Source of the DNA: Microcebus murinus
Taxonomy: Eukaryota > Chordata > Mammalia > Primates > Cheirogaleidae
Assembly: GCF_040939455.1 (NCBI RefSeq)
Contig: NC_134106.1
Span: 74,903,001-74,967,000 of the forward strand
DNA length: 64,000 bases
Reading direction: 5' to 3'
The position numbers were made by a program, and so were the translations under genes. Position 1 is the first letter of the stretch; each line of letters begins with the position of its first letter. This document shows, piece after piece, positions 12,835-24,048 of this stretch. The notes below the pieces were generated by a model, which saw only the letters and a list, made by a program, of their open reading frames with translations, searched no databases and was not told where the DNA came from.

Positions 12835-13385
12835 TAAGCACATGAAAGGTGCTCAGCATCGTTAGTCATTAGGGAAATGCAGATGAAAACCACAATGAGA
12901 CACCACTTCATTCCCACTAGGACAGCTATAACAGAATCAATCAAACAAATAAACAAAACAGAAAATAATTAGCAGCGATGAGGATGTGGAAAAATTGAAA
13001 CCCTCAGACCTTGCTGGTGGGACTGTGACACGGTAGAGCAGCTTTGGAAAAATAGTTTTATGTTTTCTTGAAAAGACTCAGCAAGTCTACTTTCATGTTT
13101 ATACTCGAAAGAATTGAAAACAGGGCCTCAAACAGATACAAGTAGGCCAACGTTCATTGCAGCATTGCCCATAATAGCTAAAAAATGAGAACAATCCATA
13201 TGTCTGTCAAGAGATGAACAGATAAACCAAATAGGGAATATGCACACAATGGAATATTATTCAGCCGCAGAAAGGAATGAAGTTCTTACATATGCTCCAA
13301 CTTGGATGAACTTTGAAAATGTGCAAAGTGAAATAAGCCAGACACAAAGGACAGCTATTGTATGACTCTACTACTTATATGAGGT
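12835..13385 (+). mobile_element. L1 fragment, ORF2 end to 3' UTR
   Basis: Standard L1 3' ORF2 text: 'gaaaaccacaatgagacacc', 'ctggtgggactgtgac', 'cacaatggaatattattcag', 'aatgtgcaaagtgaaataag'. It is 5'-truncated and decayed, about 550 bp, and flanked by unique sequence. Confidence 0.92.
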
Positions 13386-14879
13386 ACTTAGATTAGTCAT
13401 TCCAGTGCGGGCCATAGAGGCTCTGTAGATATCTCCTCTCCAGGGGTCCCGGGGCCTGTCTGTGGGCCGGGAGTAGCTGGAGCCTGATGGGAAATCAGTG
13501 GGGTTTTGACTTTGGCAGAACAGCCCCGGCTCCCCCTGCTCTTCCGCAAGGAGCAGACAGCTCCGCTGTGTCACTCGCATGGGCTTGGCAGCTGCAGGGG
13601 AGGCCCTCCGCGCCGAGGCCGAGGAGGAGACTGCTCAGGTGTGTCCGTCACTGGAGGCTGTGCTTCCCCAGGGCAGAGCAACCAGGGGATCGGGTGATGT
13701 CACCCTTCTCCTCGTGCAGCTAATCATCGGGACATAAAACTACTCTCCTGGAACGAGGGTGACGAGCGCAGCCTGTTCCTGGTCTCAGCGACCTGCACAT
13801 TTGTGCCGGTGCCAGGTCGAAGGCAGGGCGGGAAGCCAAGTGGGAGGGAATGGGCAGAGAAGGACAGCTGGATGCAGCACTGAGCCGGGTGGGTGGGCTG
13901 TGGGGCAGGCCAGGGTGGGCACGCTTATTTACCTATGTGGGGTTCAGTCCAGGCCGGCAATCAGGAGAGGGAACAGGGAGAGGCAGCTCCGAGCCAGGCC
14001 CTTCACCTCAGAAAGGCACCAACCCTCAGAGTGCCCCAGTGTAGCAGAGGAGCAAGTGGCCAAAGCCCTCGCCACCCGGGGGAGAGGCCTTCCTGGGGAT
14101 GAGGAGTTGCAGGCTGGCGTTGCTCCCCCGGGGGTGGGGGGATTTGCTTCCGGTGTCTCAGTTCTTATCCCTCCCCTTCCTATCTCCTCCTGCAATGACT
14201 GACCGCCTCCACCTGAAAGTGGTCTTTGGCTTTGACCCCGGGACGTCAGTGAGCTGTCACCTCAGCGAGCTTCCCAGAGGCGACTGGCACTCAAGGCCAG
14301 CTGGCAGCCTGACCTGCATGCCTCATGCAGGAGGTGTGTTATTGCACCGGGAGGGGAGTTTGTGCAGGTGGGGAGGGAGTGAGGACCTCAGGAATGGAAT
14401 CCTTGACCGGCCCCGGGTGCCCGAGGCCGGACGTGGCCCGGAGTCTGCGGTGCCCTGTGCGAAGCTCTGCCCTTCTGTGGGGGCCGGCTGGGAACACGGG
14501 GCAGTGGGTCTAAGTAAAGCGCCTGTGGTTGGTGCTGCTGCCACCTGAGCGAGAAGACCCAGCTGAGCTTGTCCCCTGAGAGGGGACAGTTTTCAGAGAA
14601 GAGTTTACCGTGGTCTCCAGACCACTAGGGATTATGTTTTTTCTCTTGCACTCACGTTTCCTTTTTTCCCTGATAGTTGAAATCAGGCACCGTGAAGGTG
14701 ATTCTGAATGATGTTATACAGGGATCGCAGGCTAGATCTGGGTACACCGACATCCATTAACATTCAATCCGCATTTCCTATCCTGCCTTCCCAACCCAAC
14801 ACCTACAAAACAACCCCCCCCCAAAAAAAACTGGATTAGAACAAAAACGGTTGATAGGATAGCTACTGATATAAGACTC
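13386..14879. other. Unique GC-rich sequence, no gene found
   Basis: CpG-containing patches near 13600 and 14400-14500 are too small and scattered for me to call an island. Open frames of about 149 codons (13759-14202, 14099-14548) overlap in different frames and are unrecognised. Confidence 0.4.
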
Positions 14880-15062
14880 TGCACGTATCCTATGCTTGGG
14901 ACCCTGCTAACCCCTTCCCAGGACTGTCCCAGCAGTGTCGTTGTGACCTTATCAAGAAGGTGCAGTTATCAGTCCCATTTAACAGATGAGGAGACCGAGG
15001 CTCAGGAAGGAACAGCCCAGGACCACACAGTTAAAAACACCAGCAAAGTGGGACTCCCCAGC
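14880..15062 (-). repeat. MIR SINE
   Basis: 'cagtcccatttaacagatga' then 'ggagaccgaggctcaggaag' then 'cccaggaccacacagttaaa' is a well-preserved reverse MIR, including the 'aggtcacacagct' equivalent. Confidence 0.85.
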
Positions 15063-16680
15063 CCACGCCCGAGTTCAGGTGGACGCAACACTACCACCCC
15101 CTTCCACTCCGTCCCCAACCCCACTGTTCTCTCTAATTGGGAAAGATTTTGCAAGTGAGAATGATCAGTATTAGTGGGGATACACTCAACCATCAGACTT
15201 GACTCCTCCTCGTAGTATCTTAATCACATCCTGTCATTGCCAAGGCTCCCGGCGCTGCAGCCCAGTGCTCCGTCGGCCTCGGAGAACTCACGTGGCGGCT
15301 CTTGCCTGCAGGACAAGCCTCAAAAGAGGACCAGGATGAGCTCACCTTGTTCTCACCTGTCTGGTTGAAAATATGAGCACCAAATATGTATCTTCTGTGT
15401 TTTTTATCAAGCAGTCCCATTTGAGGTGGGCGAGGGACCTTAAAGGAGGAGAAACATTGGAAAAGTTAAAGCAAAAACCCAGTGCTACCTTTCAATTTCA
15501 AGATGAAGCGATAAAGGAATCCCGTGGGGGGAGGATTATTTCCGACATCGGTCAATGTTACAAACTGAGCACTATGAGTTTTAACTCTCTGTGGTTAACA
15601 TTGGGAAAGGGTTTGGTGGTCCTTGGGGTTTAGATCACTGTCTAAAACCTGGAGCTGCCTGTTTGTGGCCAGTTTTTGTTTTTAACCGCTAACTGAGCTT
15701 GGGTTGTTCGGAACAGACTGGCTTCTTGATCCAGGCAGTACACTCCAGCTCCCGGGGCGGTGCGGTGGCTGCAGGGTGCCTTCGTTTTTGTATTCAGCAG
15801 CAGCCACACTGCAGCGGGGGCTCGGTTCTCCAAACAAGCCTAGTCTCAGACCTCACAGATACCAGAAATCCAGATGTGGGGATTAAAGTTCCTGAAGTTT
15901 TGCACTACTAACAAAGTTAAATAATAACAACAATAGACATAAACCAACCAACCAACATCAAAAGGGTTAGGTGTGAACTCTGCTAATCCCAGTAGCCCAA
16001 AGGAACATGTCTTTGATAATGGCACAAAAGGAGGGTGTAGGGGGGCAGTGCAATGCCTTAAACACTGGGTCTCAGGGGACAGCTTCCCGTTCTCCTTGTG
16101 GATGGAGTCTCCTCTAGTTTGGGACCCAGCAGTGACTCAGGAGCCTCCTCCACATGTGGCGGGGGGACCCAGACTCAGAGTCCTCCAGCACACCTTGGGA
16201 TGGCCCCCAAGCTTCCGTTTGGTGGAACTGGGGCCATCCCTACACTGCCGCTCAGGAGAGCACCCAGGCCTATTGCCCCGGCTGGGGTGCATGGTGGTGG
16301 GACATTAAGCTTAGTAAAGGCAGGGAGTGGGGGCCAGCCAGGCCCCACATGACTCCACATGGATTCAGATGCAGAACAGAAGGTTTCCTCCCAGGCACCT
16401 GGGTGTCCCCTGTCACTTCTGTTAAAACCCGCACCTGGCAGCTGCCCCTCTCCATAGCTACAGATCAGGCATGAAAACCTTTGCAACCCCCAGGACACTG
16501 GGAAGCCCCCTGCTCGTGTCCCCTCTGCCCACTGTGGCAGTCAGTGCACACTGCGCTGCCCTCCTGCTCTGACCCGGCATGCGTTCCCGCCCGGGCGGGG
16601 CCGTGCCTTCATCACTTGCCTTCCCGGGGACCTGGAGTAGAAACTAGCCGCCCCCCCCCCATTTGGGATAATTTTTAATA
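15063..16680. other. Unique sequence, no recognised feature
   Basis: Repeat-poor. Includes a C10 homopolymer at 16651-16660. Open frames near 110 codons match nothing known. Confidence 0.4.
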
Positions 16681-17500
16681 CATTCCTTTTTGCTCTTCAT
16701 CAACTTCAAATGTCTCAAGATGTCCTGAGGGCAAAAGAACTGATTTAGCTCTCAGATTAGAAGAGAGTGGCCAAACGCCTCACTCATTTTGAAATACTGA
16801 CATTAACGGGGAAAATTACTCAAGCTCTCTTGTTACTTCCTGTGCTTAATTAAGTGGCTCTGCAGGTGACTCAACCCTTTTATTTTTCAGAATGACATCA
16901 GACTTATTTTCCATTTTAATAGCCTGGTTACTTCATTGATTTTTTTTTAAAATCCAATTTCACTTTCTAGTGCAAATTTCTTTATCTGATTGTTTTATCT
17001 GCCCTAGGAAAGGCTAACTGCCATAATGGCTAAACTCCGACCTACAAATGCCTCCATTTTGGAGGGGTCAAGGGCCCCAGATCAGAATTTGAAGAAGGAA
17101 TTAGAGGTATAATCTTTATTGGTTAATTACCGACATAATTTCACAAAGTGTTGGAGTTGTTAATCTAATTCTCTCTCTGGCACTGCTCCCGAGAAGGGTC
17201 CCACTGGCCACCAGAGGAGATTTGACCTGGAGGTGGCATCTGGGGCCCTGCAAGGAGCCACATCTGGCTCTCAGCAGCTTGAAACCACCCAAACCAAACG
17301 TTTTGAGCTCCTTTCATATTTATCGATGGTTCTATAACATTTATTAATCCAGAGGCCAGCTGTCATTGCCGTTTGGTAAATTCTGTTGTTTGAAGGGAAA
17401 CCAGAGCATTACTCACCTTAACACAATGTGGACTCCCAGCCTTATAAAATAGCAGATGCAAATGTTTTGCATGGTATCTGACATTTATTTATTGTTTGTT
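16681..17500. promoter_or_regulatory. Candidate conserved enhancer-like block
   Basis: An 820-bp AT-rich island inside GC-rich DNA, free of recognisable repeats, with a dense set of developmental-factor motifs. These include 'cttaattaag' (homeodomain palindrome, about 16845), 'tgactca' (AP-1), 'tttatctg' twice (GATA), 'attaat', 'aaccaccc' (RUNX-like) and an inverted octamer at 17456-17472. This pattern is usual for deeply conserved vertebrate non-coding elements. Conservation itself cannot be seen here, so this is inference from composition and motifs. Confidence 0.4.
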
Positions 17501-20500
17501 TGTTTATATTCTGGGTTTGGGTTTGGGTTTGTTGGGTGCTTGGGTGGACTGGGTAGATTTCATTTTCTACCCTTGTTGAAGGTTTTTTCTCAAGTCAGTG
17601 TCTGTGCCCTGCCTCAGTGTCCCTCTAGGAGCCCGGCTCTCGAGGGGAAGGTGAGGGTGCTGGCTCCAGGCTGACTTGGAGTCACGGCCCGGCTGGGCCC
17701 TGCTCATTGCTTGGTGTTGGTGTCACCAGAAACCCAGACAGACCCACCGACAGCACCCCAGCCTTCTCTCCCGACGGGACGATGGCCTGAACAAGAGCAG
17801 AAGGTGACTACTCTCCTGCCCTGAGCTCTTCTTCCTTGATGCTCAATTGAGGCTAGGGAATGTCCCAGCTGGACATGCTGCAGGACTCCAGAGATACGTT
17901 TTTTAAACGAGCAAAGACATAAAGCATGCAGTAGGCACTCATTAACTGTTAATTTTATGCCTTCTTTAATAGTCGTATTATGATGACTTGAGGAAATGAA
18001 TGGCTGCCCAACTGGAAAAATATACACTGTAACAATTATTTTCCCCATAAAAAGGGTGTCAGCTTCCTGCTTCTACCTTCTTGCTGTCAGGACATCCCGC
18101 TCCTTCTCAAGCACTGAGGAGATTAATTCTACACTGACATCCCACTGGAAGCAAGGCTGCATCCGGATAAAATACGGCATGGGTTGTCCCTTCAGAATGT
18201 TCTTCCTACACCGTCAACTGTGATCATAAGTTGTTCTAGGCACGAGGAGGTGCTGGGGGACAGGGTGTCCCCACCCAGGTCCTGGAGCTGGAGTTGCTAG
18301 CAACACGCCGGAAGATGACGAGCCCCGAGTGATGCATGAGACACGACACGACAGACGGCGATGGCAGCCCAAGAGGAGCCCCTTGCACATCTGGTTAAGA
18401 CCATCTCAAATTGCCCTCGGTTTCCAGAGCTTTCTCCAGCCGAGTTCCAAGCTTCTGCTTCCACCGATCAGACAGTTTCTGTGGACAGACGGTTTCTGTG
18501 TCGCCTGGGTCCTCTATTTTGGGCAACACCAAACCTAGAAATGAACTCCAGCCCCTCACTGATATCCCACTAAAACTCGGTCTTGGAAGACATTTATTTG
18601 GACCAGACTCCACCGAACTGTGGGCAAGGGGCGCCTGGCTCACAGAAGGTATTCAGTAATATTTATTGGAGGAGTTAGTCCGAGGACTCCAAATAGAACA
18701 TTAGAGTGAGATGTTTCCATTCTTAGAAGTCTTCAGTGCCCATCCCCACTGCCCTTACTCTAGCCGCCTCATCCTACATGGTCACCCTCTCCAGCACCAC
18801 AGAGAGACCCGAGTTGCTCCTCGTACAGGCTCAACTAATCCCTCAGTGCAGGGCCGACACTCTTCCAGTCCTACCTGCAGGGACCATGCCTTAGTGCACG
18901 CCTTTCCTCCGCCCCCCATGGTCTGTGTGGGGTCTCCTCCATCTCCACACCCTGGTCCTGGGAGACGAGGAGAGGCCAGCATGGGAACAAGGGGCAGGCG
19001 TCTCAGGACAGGTGCTGCCTCACTCTGCCCCCGGGACCACAGTGCCTCCATTTTCTCTGCCCGGGTTGATGTTCTGGCATCGGGGCTGCCTCTTGGCCCA
19101 GCTCCCGAGATACCAAGTAATGAGGTCACCCTCGGGGAAGCTGAGGGTGGCCTGCGATGCTCTGTCGTCTTATCTTCTCTTGGGGCCTCCGTCTAAGCGC
19201 CCACTGCCCTTTCCTTGCATAGCTGGGTGTGTGCTGGCGACTCACTTTCTCAAAGCTGAGCGGTACAGTGTTGAGAGATCACACATCAGTCACAAACTTA
19301 TAAACAAAAGCAAGCGGTGGCTAACATAGAAATCCAGGGGGTCGTCAGCTCTGGTGAAGGAGGGAGGAAATGCCATGTGCGGGAGGGGGGCGGGAGGACC
19401 CTTTTGTAAGGTGCTATTTTTTTGTCTTGGGTGTGTATACTCAAATGTTCTTCGTATGATTATTCTTTAAACTATTGACATACACTTGTCTGTACGTGTC
19501 ATGATTTCATAAGGTACGCGGCACGTTTCACAGTCACTTATGAGAAGCTCTTTTGCCATGACTAACTCACACTTGCCGTTTCCCCAGGGCCAGCGGCCCC
19601 ACGGTGCAGTGGTGAGCCTGGGCCCCCGCTGCCGCCTCTCTCGCCGTCCATGACACACTCAAGCCACATCCTGCCCTGTTTCCATGGCCTGTGGCCATGC
19701 CTCGTGGCAGCATTCTGAACTTCCCACTGTCGTCTAGAATCCCCACTCGTTCAGCACGACATGGAAACCATAAAGAGAATTAGTTGCAGAGAGCTCTGCT
19801 TCCGAGTTTGGAACCCAAGGCCATCCTGAGCGCTCACTCATGCTGGAGAGTGTGTTTGGGAAGACGTGAGTGCTTTCTGGGGACACAGGGGCCGGGTAAT
19901 GGCCCAGTAAGAGCCTGAGCTTTGGGGTCCCAGTGCCTGAGCTCCCTCCTCAGTCCCATCCCTGTGGGCAGCATAGACGATTCTTCCCTCCCTGATTTCC
20001 CCGGCTTGGCTTAACTGTCCCCTGAGCCCGACACTCTGCTGCTCTTGTGCTCCCAAGTCATCCCTTCCACCACCTTCCACCTGCAGCTTTCTCATAGCAC
20101 CTACTTCGCAGAGGTCCCTGGTCAGTCCCACCTTGGCCTCACCTCCCCCATGCATGTGACCTTGGTGAACTTTCCACAAGAGTCTCTTGCAAAGAGATTA
20201 ATGCCAAGGGAAATCTTGGTGAATGCACGTCCAACCTGTCACCTCCAACTTTGCACAGCTGGCCAGGGCAGTGGGTGCCAAGGGTACTTCAAGGCTCTTT
20301 GGTCTCTGAACCTGCCATGGACCCCACTGACCAGACACACGCTTTCCTTTGGAAGTGCTCGTCTAAAAGGTAGACACATTGAACCAAACCAGCCTGTGGG
20401 CTGTTGGGAGGAGTGCACATAAATATTTGTTTATAGCAGCAAATGTTTAGTTTGACAAATGTTTGAGGACCTTGTAACCAGAATAGCTCTCCTGTGTGTG

Positions 20501-20594
20501 TGCAGGTCTGTGATGAGGATCTCAACTCAGGACGGGAGCTATCAGTGCAAACTTGCTTTCCTGGGGCCACCCTATCTTCTTCCTCCACGACAGG
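17501..20594. other. Mostly unique sequence with small L2 3' ends
   Basis: L2-like 3' ends occur near 17920-17965 ('gcagtaggcactcattaact') and 18622-18675 ('ctggctcacagaaggtattc', 'agtaatatttattggagga'), both plus strand. No exon recognised. Open frames up to 161 codons (18711-19196) match nothing known. Confidence 0.45.
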
Positions 20595-20845
20595 CAGCAT
20601 GGTGTGAATGCTACAGAGTGGCCTGGGTGCAAACCCCTCCCCTGCCACTTTCTTACTGTGTGATCTTGGGCAAGTTGCTTAGCCTCTCTGAGCCTCAGTT
20701 TCTCCAAACATCGGATGAGGGTGATCATCTGTTTCACAGGGTCAGCTGGTCAGCAGGGGACTTAAATGAAAAAAATCACTGGGGTAACCCATGGGCACAG
20801 CACACGGCATTTTGTTAGCTCTCAGTAGGTGCCGGCTCCTTTTTC
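20595..20845 (+). repeat. MIR SINE, nearly complete
   Basis: 'ctgccactttcttactgtgt' then 'gatcttgggcaagttgctta' then 'gcctctctgagcctcagttt' is textbook MIR core, followed by the 3' part ending 'gctctcagtaggtgcc'. It is the best preserved MIR in the window. Confidence 0.95.
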
Positions 20846-21884
20846 CAGGCCCCTGCCTTTCTTTCCTGACTTACCTCTGTAAAGTAACTTTACCTCCCAA
20901 AAAACAGCCAGAATTGTCTGTTCCCCTTGTTCCCAGGACCCATTCCAGCCCCCCTCCCAGTAGCCTCTCAGGAGACTCCCAGTCCTCAGAAGCCTCCCCC
21001 AAGGTGGTGCTCTACCCAGTGCCTCAGCCTCGTGCAAAGGGCCCCGACTGAGGTCAGAAGCCAGAGCAGGTGAGAGCCCTGGGACTGTGGAGCTGTTCAG
21101 CAGAGGAAGGAGCAGACCAGAGAGGGCAGCAGATTCACCCAGAGTTGCCCAGCACATCAGCTTAGACATGGCGACAGAATCCCTGTAACTCACCTTCCCA
21201 CCATGTGCCCTTGCTGTGCTTTCCTTTCTTGTACCCTCCCAGTTCGTTTCTGGTTATTCACCTTGAGAAGCTCATCGAAGCAATGACACCTTCCCAGGAA
21301 CCTCCTAAGAGAAGCCAGGGAAATTTTAGAACGTTAGTGAAAAATGAAATGGTGCGCAGAGAGAGCCCTGCTGGGGAGGAAGCCCAGGCCCCCGCCGCAG
21401 TGCTGGCGGCCTTCCAGCCTTGGAGCACGCAGGAACAGCACACAGGTGAAATGTGCTCCTCTGTGGACCTGTGTTTCCTTCCCCATGAAGAAAGAATCAT
21501 AGACGTCATTATTTGGTTGTGGTTTTGTACAAAGCTTGAAAGGAGATAAAAGGCTTTCTTTCCCTCAGTAGTCTTCCCGGAGACAGAATAGATGCAGGAA
21601 TCACAGACCCAGTGAGCGTGCTCAGGGCCCGCGGGCAGCGGGTGGGGCCACCGCTCTAAAGGCTCCGTCCTCCTGGACTGGCTGCCAGTTCCTGCTTCTG
21701 AGCTACCTTGGCCGTCGGGCCCAGGCACTCCCCTCCCGGACTCTGGAACTCATCCCCTGGCGTAACTTCCACAGCCAAAGGGGTTGTCCTGTCAAGGCCA
21801 GCCGTGTGTGGAGGCCAGCCACCTCCAGGCAAGCTGGAGACCAAGAGAATCCCGTGAGCTTAGACTCATACTGTGTGCTGCCTG
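20846..21884. other. Unique sequence, no recognised feature
   Basis: No repeat, exon or RNA gene recognised. Longest open frame is 156 codons on the minus strand (21258-21728), without similarity I recognise. Confidence 0.35.
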
Positions 21885-21960
21885 CCCCTGGGCTACATGC
21901 CGCAGGGCTGCCCAGCGCCTGGCACACAGTAGGGCTACTTTTCTCTGAGTAGCTGGGTGA
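21885..21960 (+). repeat. L2 LINE 3' end
   Basis: 'gcccagcgcctggcacacag' followed by 'tagggctacttttctctgag' corresponds to the L2 3' terminus. Confidence 0.65.
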
Positions 21961-22084
21961 CTGTGAGTCAGAGCTGGCAGGCACTGTGGGCTTGCTTGGA
22001 TTTTATGAGGCCAAGAGAGCAGCCTCCTGTTGCTCAAGGTCATATAGCTCATTAGGGACCATGCCTGAAGCATTTTAGGATGGA

Positions 22085-22301
22085 TTCGGCATTCTGTCGA
22101 TAAATTTTTGTTGAGCATGTATTATGTATGTGCCAGGCACTGTGCTAGGAGCTAAGAGTACAGTCTGGAACAAAATAGCAGTCTACTCCAGAAAGATGTT
22201 AAACAAATAAGTAGAAACTAAACTGTGTCCAGTGCTAAGAGGAATGGCCCCCAGGTCAGGGGAGGGTTCTCCCAGGCGGCGTCATTTAAGGGTGAGTGGC
22301 A
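22085..22301 (-). repeat. L2-like ancient repeat, first part
   Basis: 'tgttgagcatgtattatgta' and 'tgtgccaggcactgtgctag' are reverse L2 3' end text, running on to 'ggaggg...cgtcatttaag'. It is interrupted at 22302 by a young L1 and resumes at 22545. Confidence 0.7.
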
Positions 22302-22544
22302 GTAATAGGGTATTGGGCAGGGGGGAGGGGGGAGGGGTCGGGTATATATATACATACATAATGAGTGAGATGTGCACTATCTGGGGGATGGTCATGCTGG
22401 AAACTCAGACTTGTGGGGGGAGAGGGGAAAGAGCATTTATTGAAACCTTAAAATTTGTACCCCCATAATATGCCGAAATAAAAAAAAGATTATGTGTGTG
22501 CACCCACATCTCCATTAAAGCCTGGTGATCATAATAAAAAGAAA
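22302..22544 (+). mobile_element. Lemur-type L1 3' end with apparent 3' transduction
   Basis: A severely 5'-truncated L1. It has a G-rich 3' UTR tract (22314-22342), 'tacatacataatgagtgaga', 'ctgggggatggtcatgctgg', 'acccccataatatgccgaaa' and a first A-rich tail ending near 22487. About 50 bp of non-L1 DNA follows ('gattatgtgtgtgcaccc' to 'cctggtgatc'), then a second A-rich tail. The flanking duplication 'aagggtgagtggca' (22288-22301) and 'aagggtgagtagca' (22545-22558, one mismatch) encloses both, so the extra piece came in with the L1. Confidence 0.85.
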
Positions 22545-22745
22545 AAGGGTGAGTAGCATGGCCACATGGGGCAGTGAGAAAAGTGTGTCAGGAGAAGGAA
22601 CAGCTAGTGCAAAGGCCCTGAGACAGCCCGTACGGTTGTGGCATGGCGAAGGGAAGAGTGGTAAGGGGCGAAAAGGAAAAGTAAAGGCCCCACAGGCTGG
22701 GGAAGGAATTTGGGTTTTATGTGACATATGTCAAGACACCCTTGA
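22545..22745 (-). repeat. L2-like ancient repeat, second part
   Basis: 'agctagtgcaaaggccctga' and 'ccttgaagtccagagcagca' follow the usual order of this ancient repeat after the break at 22302. Family name is tentative. Confidence 0.5.
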
Positions 22746-23104
22746 AGTCCAGAGCAGCATGGTCTGACCTGCGTTTTGTAAAGGACACCTGGTCACTGTG
22801 AAGGTGGGAGGGAAGGAGAGGGGAGTTGGTAGGTCCATGCGGTGACTGCAGGGGCAAGAGGCATGAGATGCACGTCCATCACTCACCGGATAAGTGACTG
22901 TGGCAAGCAGCTGGCCTCCCCAGCCTCAGTCCCCTCCGTGTGTCATGGGGAACCCTCGTGTCCCTCTCAGGACTGCTGTGAGTGATGCGGTCCGGCTCAC
23001 ACTCACACCGTCTGGGCTGGAAGGAAGGGTGTCCACACATCCGTGTCCACCAGGAGCCTCTGAATATGACCTGCTTGGAAATAGGTTTCTTGCAGGTGTA
23101 ATCA
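22746..23104. other. Unique sequence, no recognised feature
   Basis: Includes 'catcactcaccggataagtg' and similar text with MIR-like flavour but not enough to call. No exon recognised. Confidence 0.3.
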
Positions 23105-23530
23105 GTTAAGGTGAAGGGTGGGGCTGAGGGGGAAACTTCCCCTTCACCCAGAAGGTTCACTGAAAGACCAACTCACAATAAGGCAGATTCATAAGAGATT
23201 TATTTACCATGCATGCACATGGGGAGAATCACAGAGTGATTACCCGATATCCCACTGGGGCCCACAAATTTATATGCCTTCGTTTTGGAGGGGAAGGAGA
23301 GATGAGGAATATAGGTAATGCTGTTGAGGGGCAATAAACAGTCACGAGGGAGGATGAATAGATACTCAGGAGAGCAGACGGATGGGGGAAGCAGATGACT
23401 TGTAAATGATTCTCTTTGGAAATTACCTGAGAATCAGGTATTATGTTTAAAATGATTTGGGCCAGATCTAGTTGCATTCTTCACCTTTTTTCCTGTAATA
23501 TACTGAGCTAACAGGGAGGGGAAGAGAAGT
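23105..23530. mobile_element. Unidentified interspersed repeat, LTR-like
   Basis: About 425 bp with text that feels repetitive ('ggtggggctgagggggaaac', 'cataagagatttatttacca', 'gggccagatctagttgcatt'). I cannot assign a family or find clean TG...CA ends. It could be a solo LTR of a primate or lemur endogenous retrovirus. It is noted as a probable repeat only. Confidence 0.35.
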
Positions 23531-23679
23531 TGATTGTTCTTTTCCATGGGTCTGGTTTTTTATGAAGAAAGAGGGAAAGCCCCTTCCAATATCTGTTGCT
23601 CTCTGAGGATCTTTAACTCAAAATACTCTTCATACCAAGGAGTCTTATTTTGGGTGACATTTCCTGAGCTCCTTCATTC

Positions 23680-24048
23680 GTCATCCTGGATTAGGGTGGG
23701 CCCTAATTCAATGACCAGTGTCCTCATAAAAAGAGAAAACAGAAAGCCAGAGACAGACACACACACACACACACACACACACACGGGAGAGGGCACCCTG
23801 TGAGGACAGAGGCAGAAATTGGAATGATGCAGCCACAAGCCAAAGAATGCTGAGCATCAATGGCAATCACTGGCAGCTGGAAGAGGCCAGGAGGCTCCTC
23901 CCCAGAGCCCCCAGAGGAAGCACTGTCCTGCAGACACCTGGTCTCGCACTTGGAGCTGCAGGAACTGCGAGAGGTACCTTTCTGTTGCTGTTACCCACTC
24001 GGTTTGTGGCAATTTGTTTTGGCAGCCCTGGGAAACTAATAAGCTATC
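23680..24048 (+). mobile_element. MLT/MaLR-type solo LTR, decayed, with internal (AC)n
   Basis: 'agggtgggccctaattcaat', 'gaccagtgtcctcataaaaa', then 'tttgtggcaatttgttttgg' and 'cagccctgggaaactaataa' give the start-to-end order of an old ERVL-MaLR LTR. A dinucleotide (AC) microsatellite has expanded inside it at 23757-23784. No protein-coding retroviral sequence is present. Confidence 0.65.

Noticed and set aside
14350..14520. CpG island
   Set aside because: CpG-rich only over about 100-150 bp. Too short to call without computed observed/expected values.
17513..17537. (TTTGGG)n telomere-like text
   Set aside because: Only three units and not the vertebrate TTAGGG repeat, so it is low complexity rather than an interstitial telomere.
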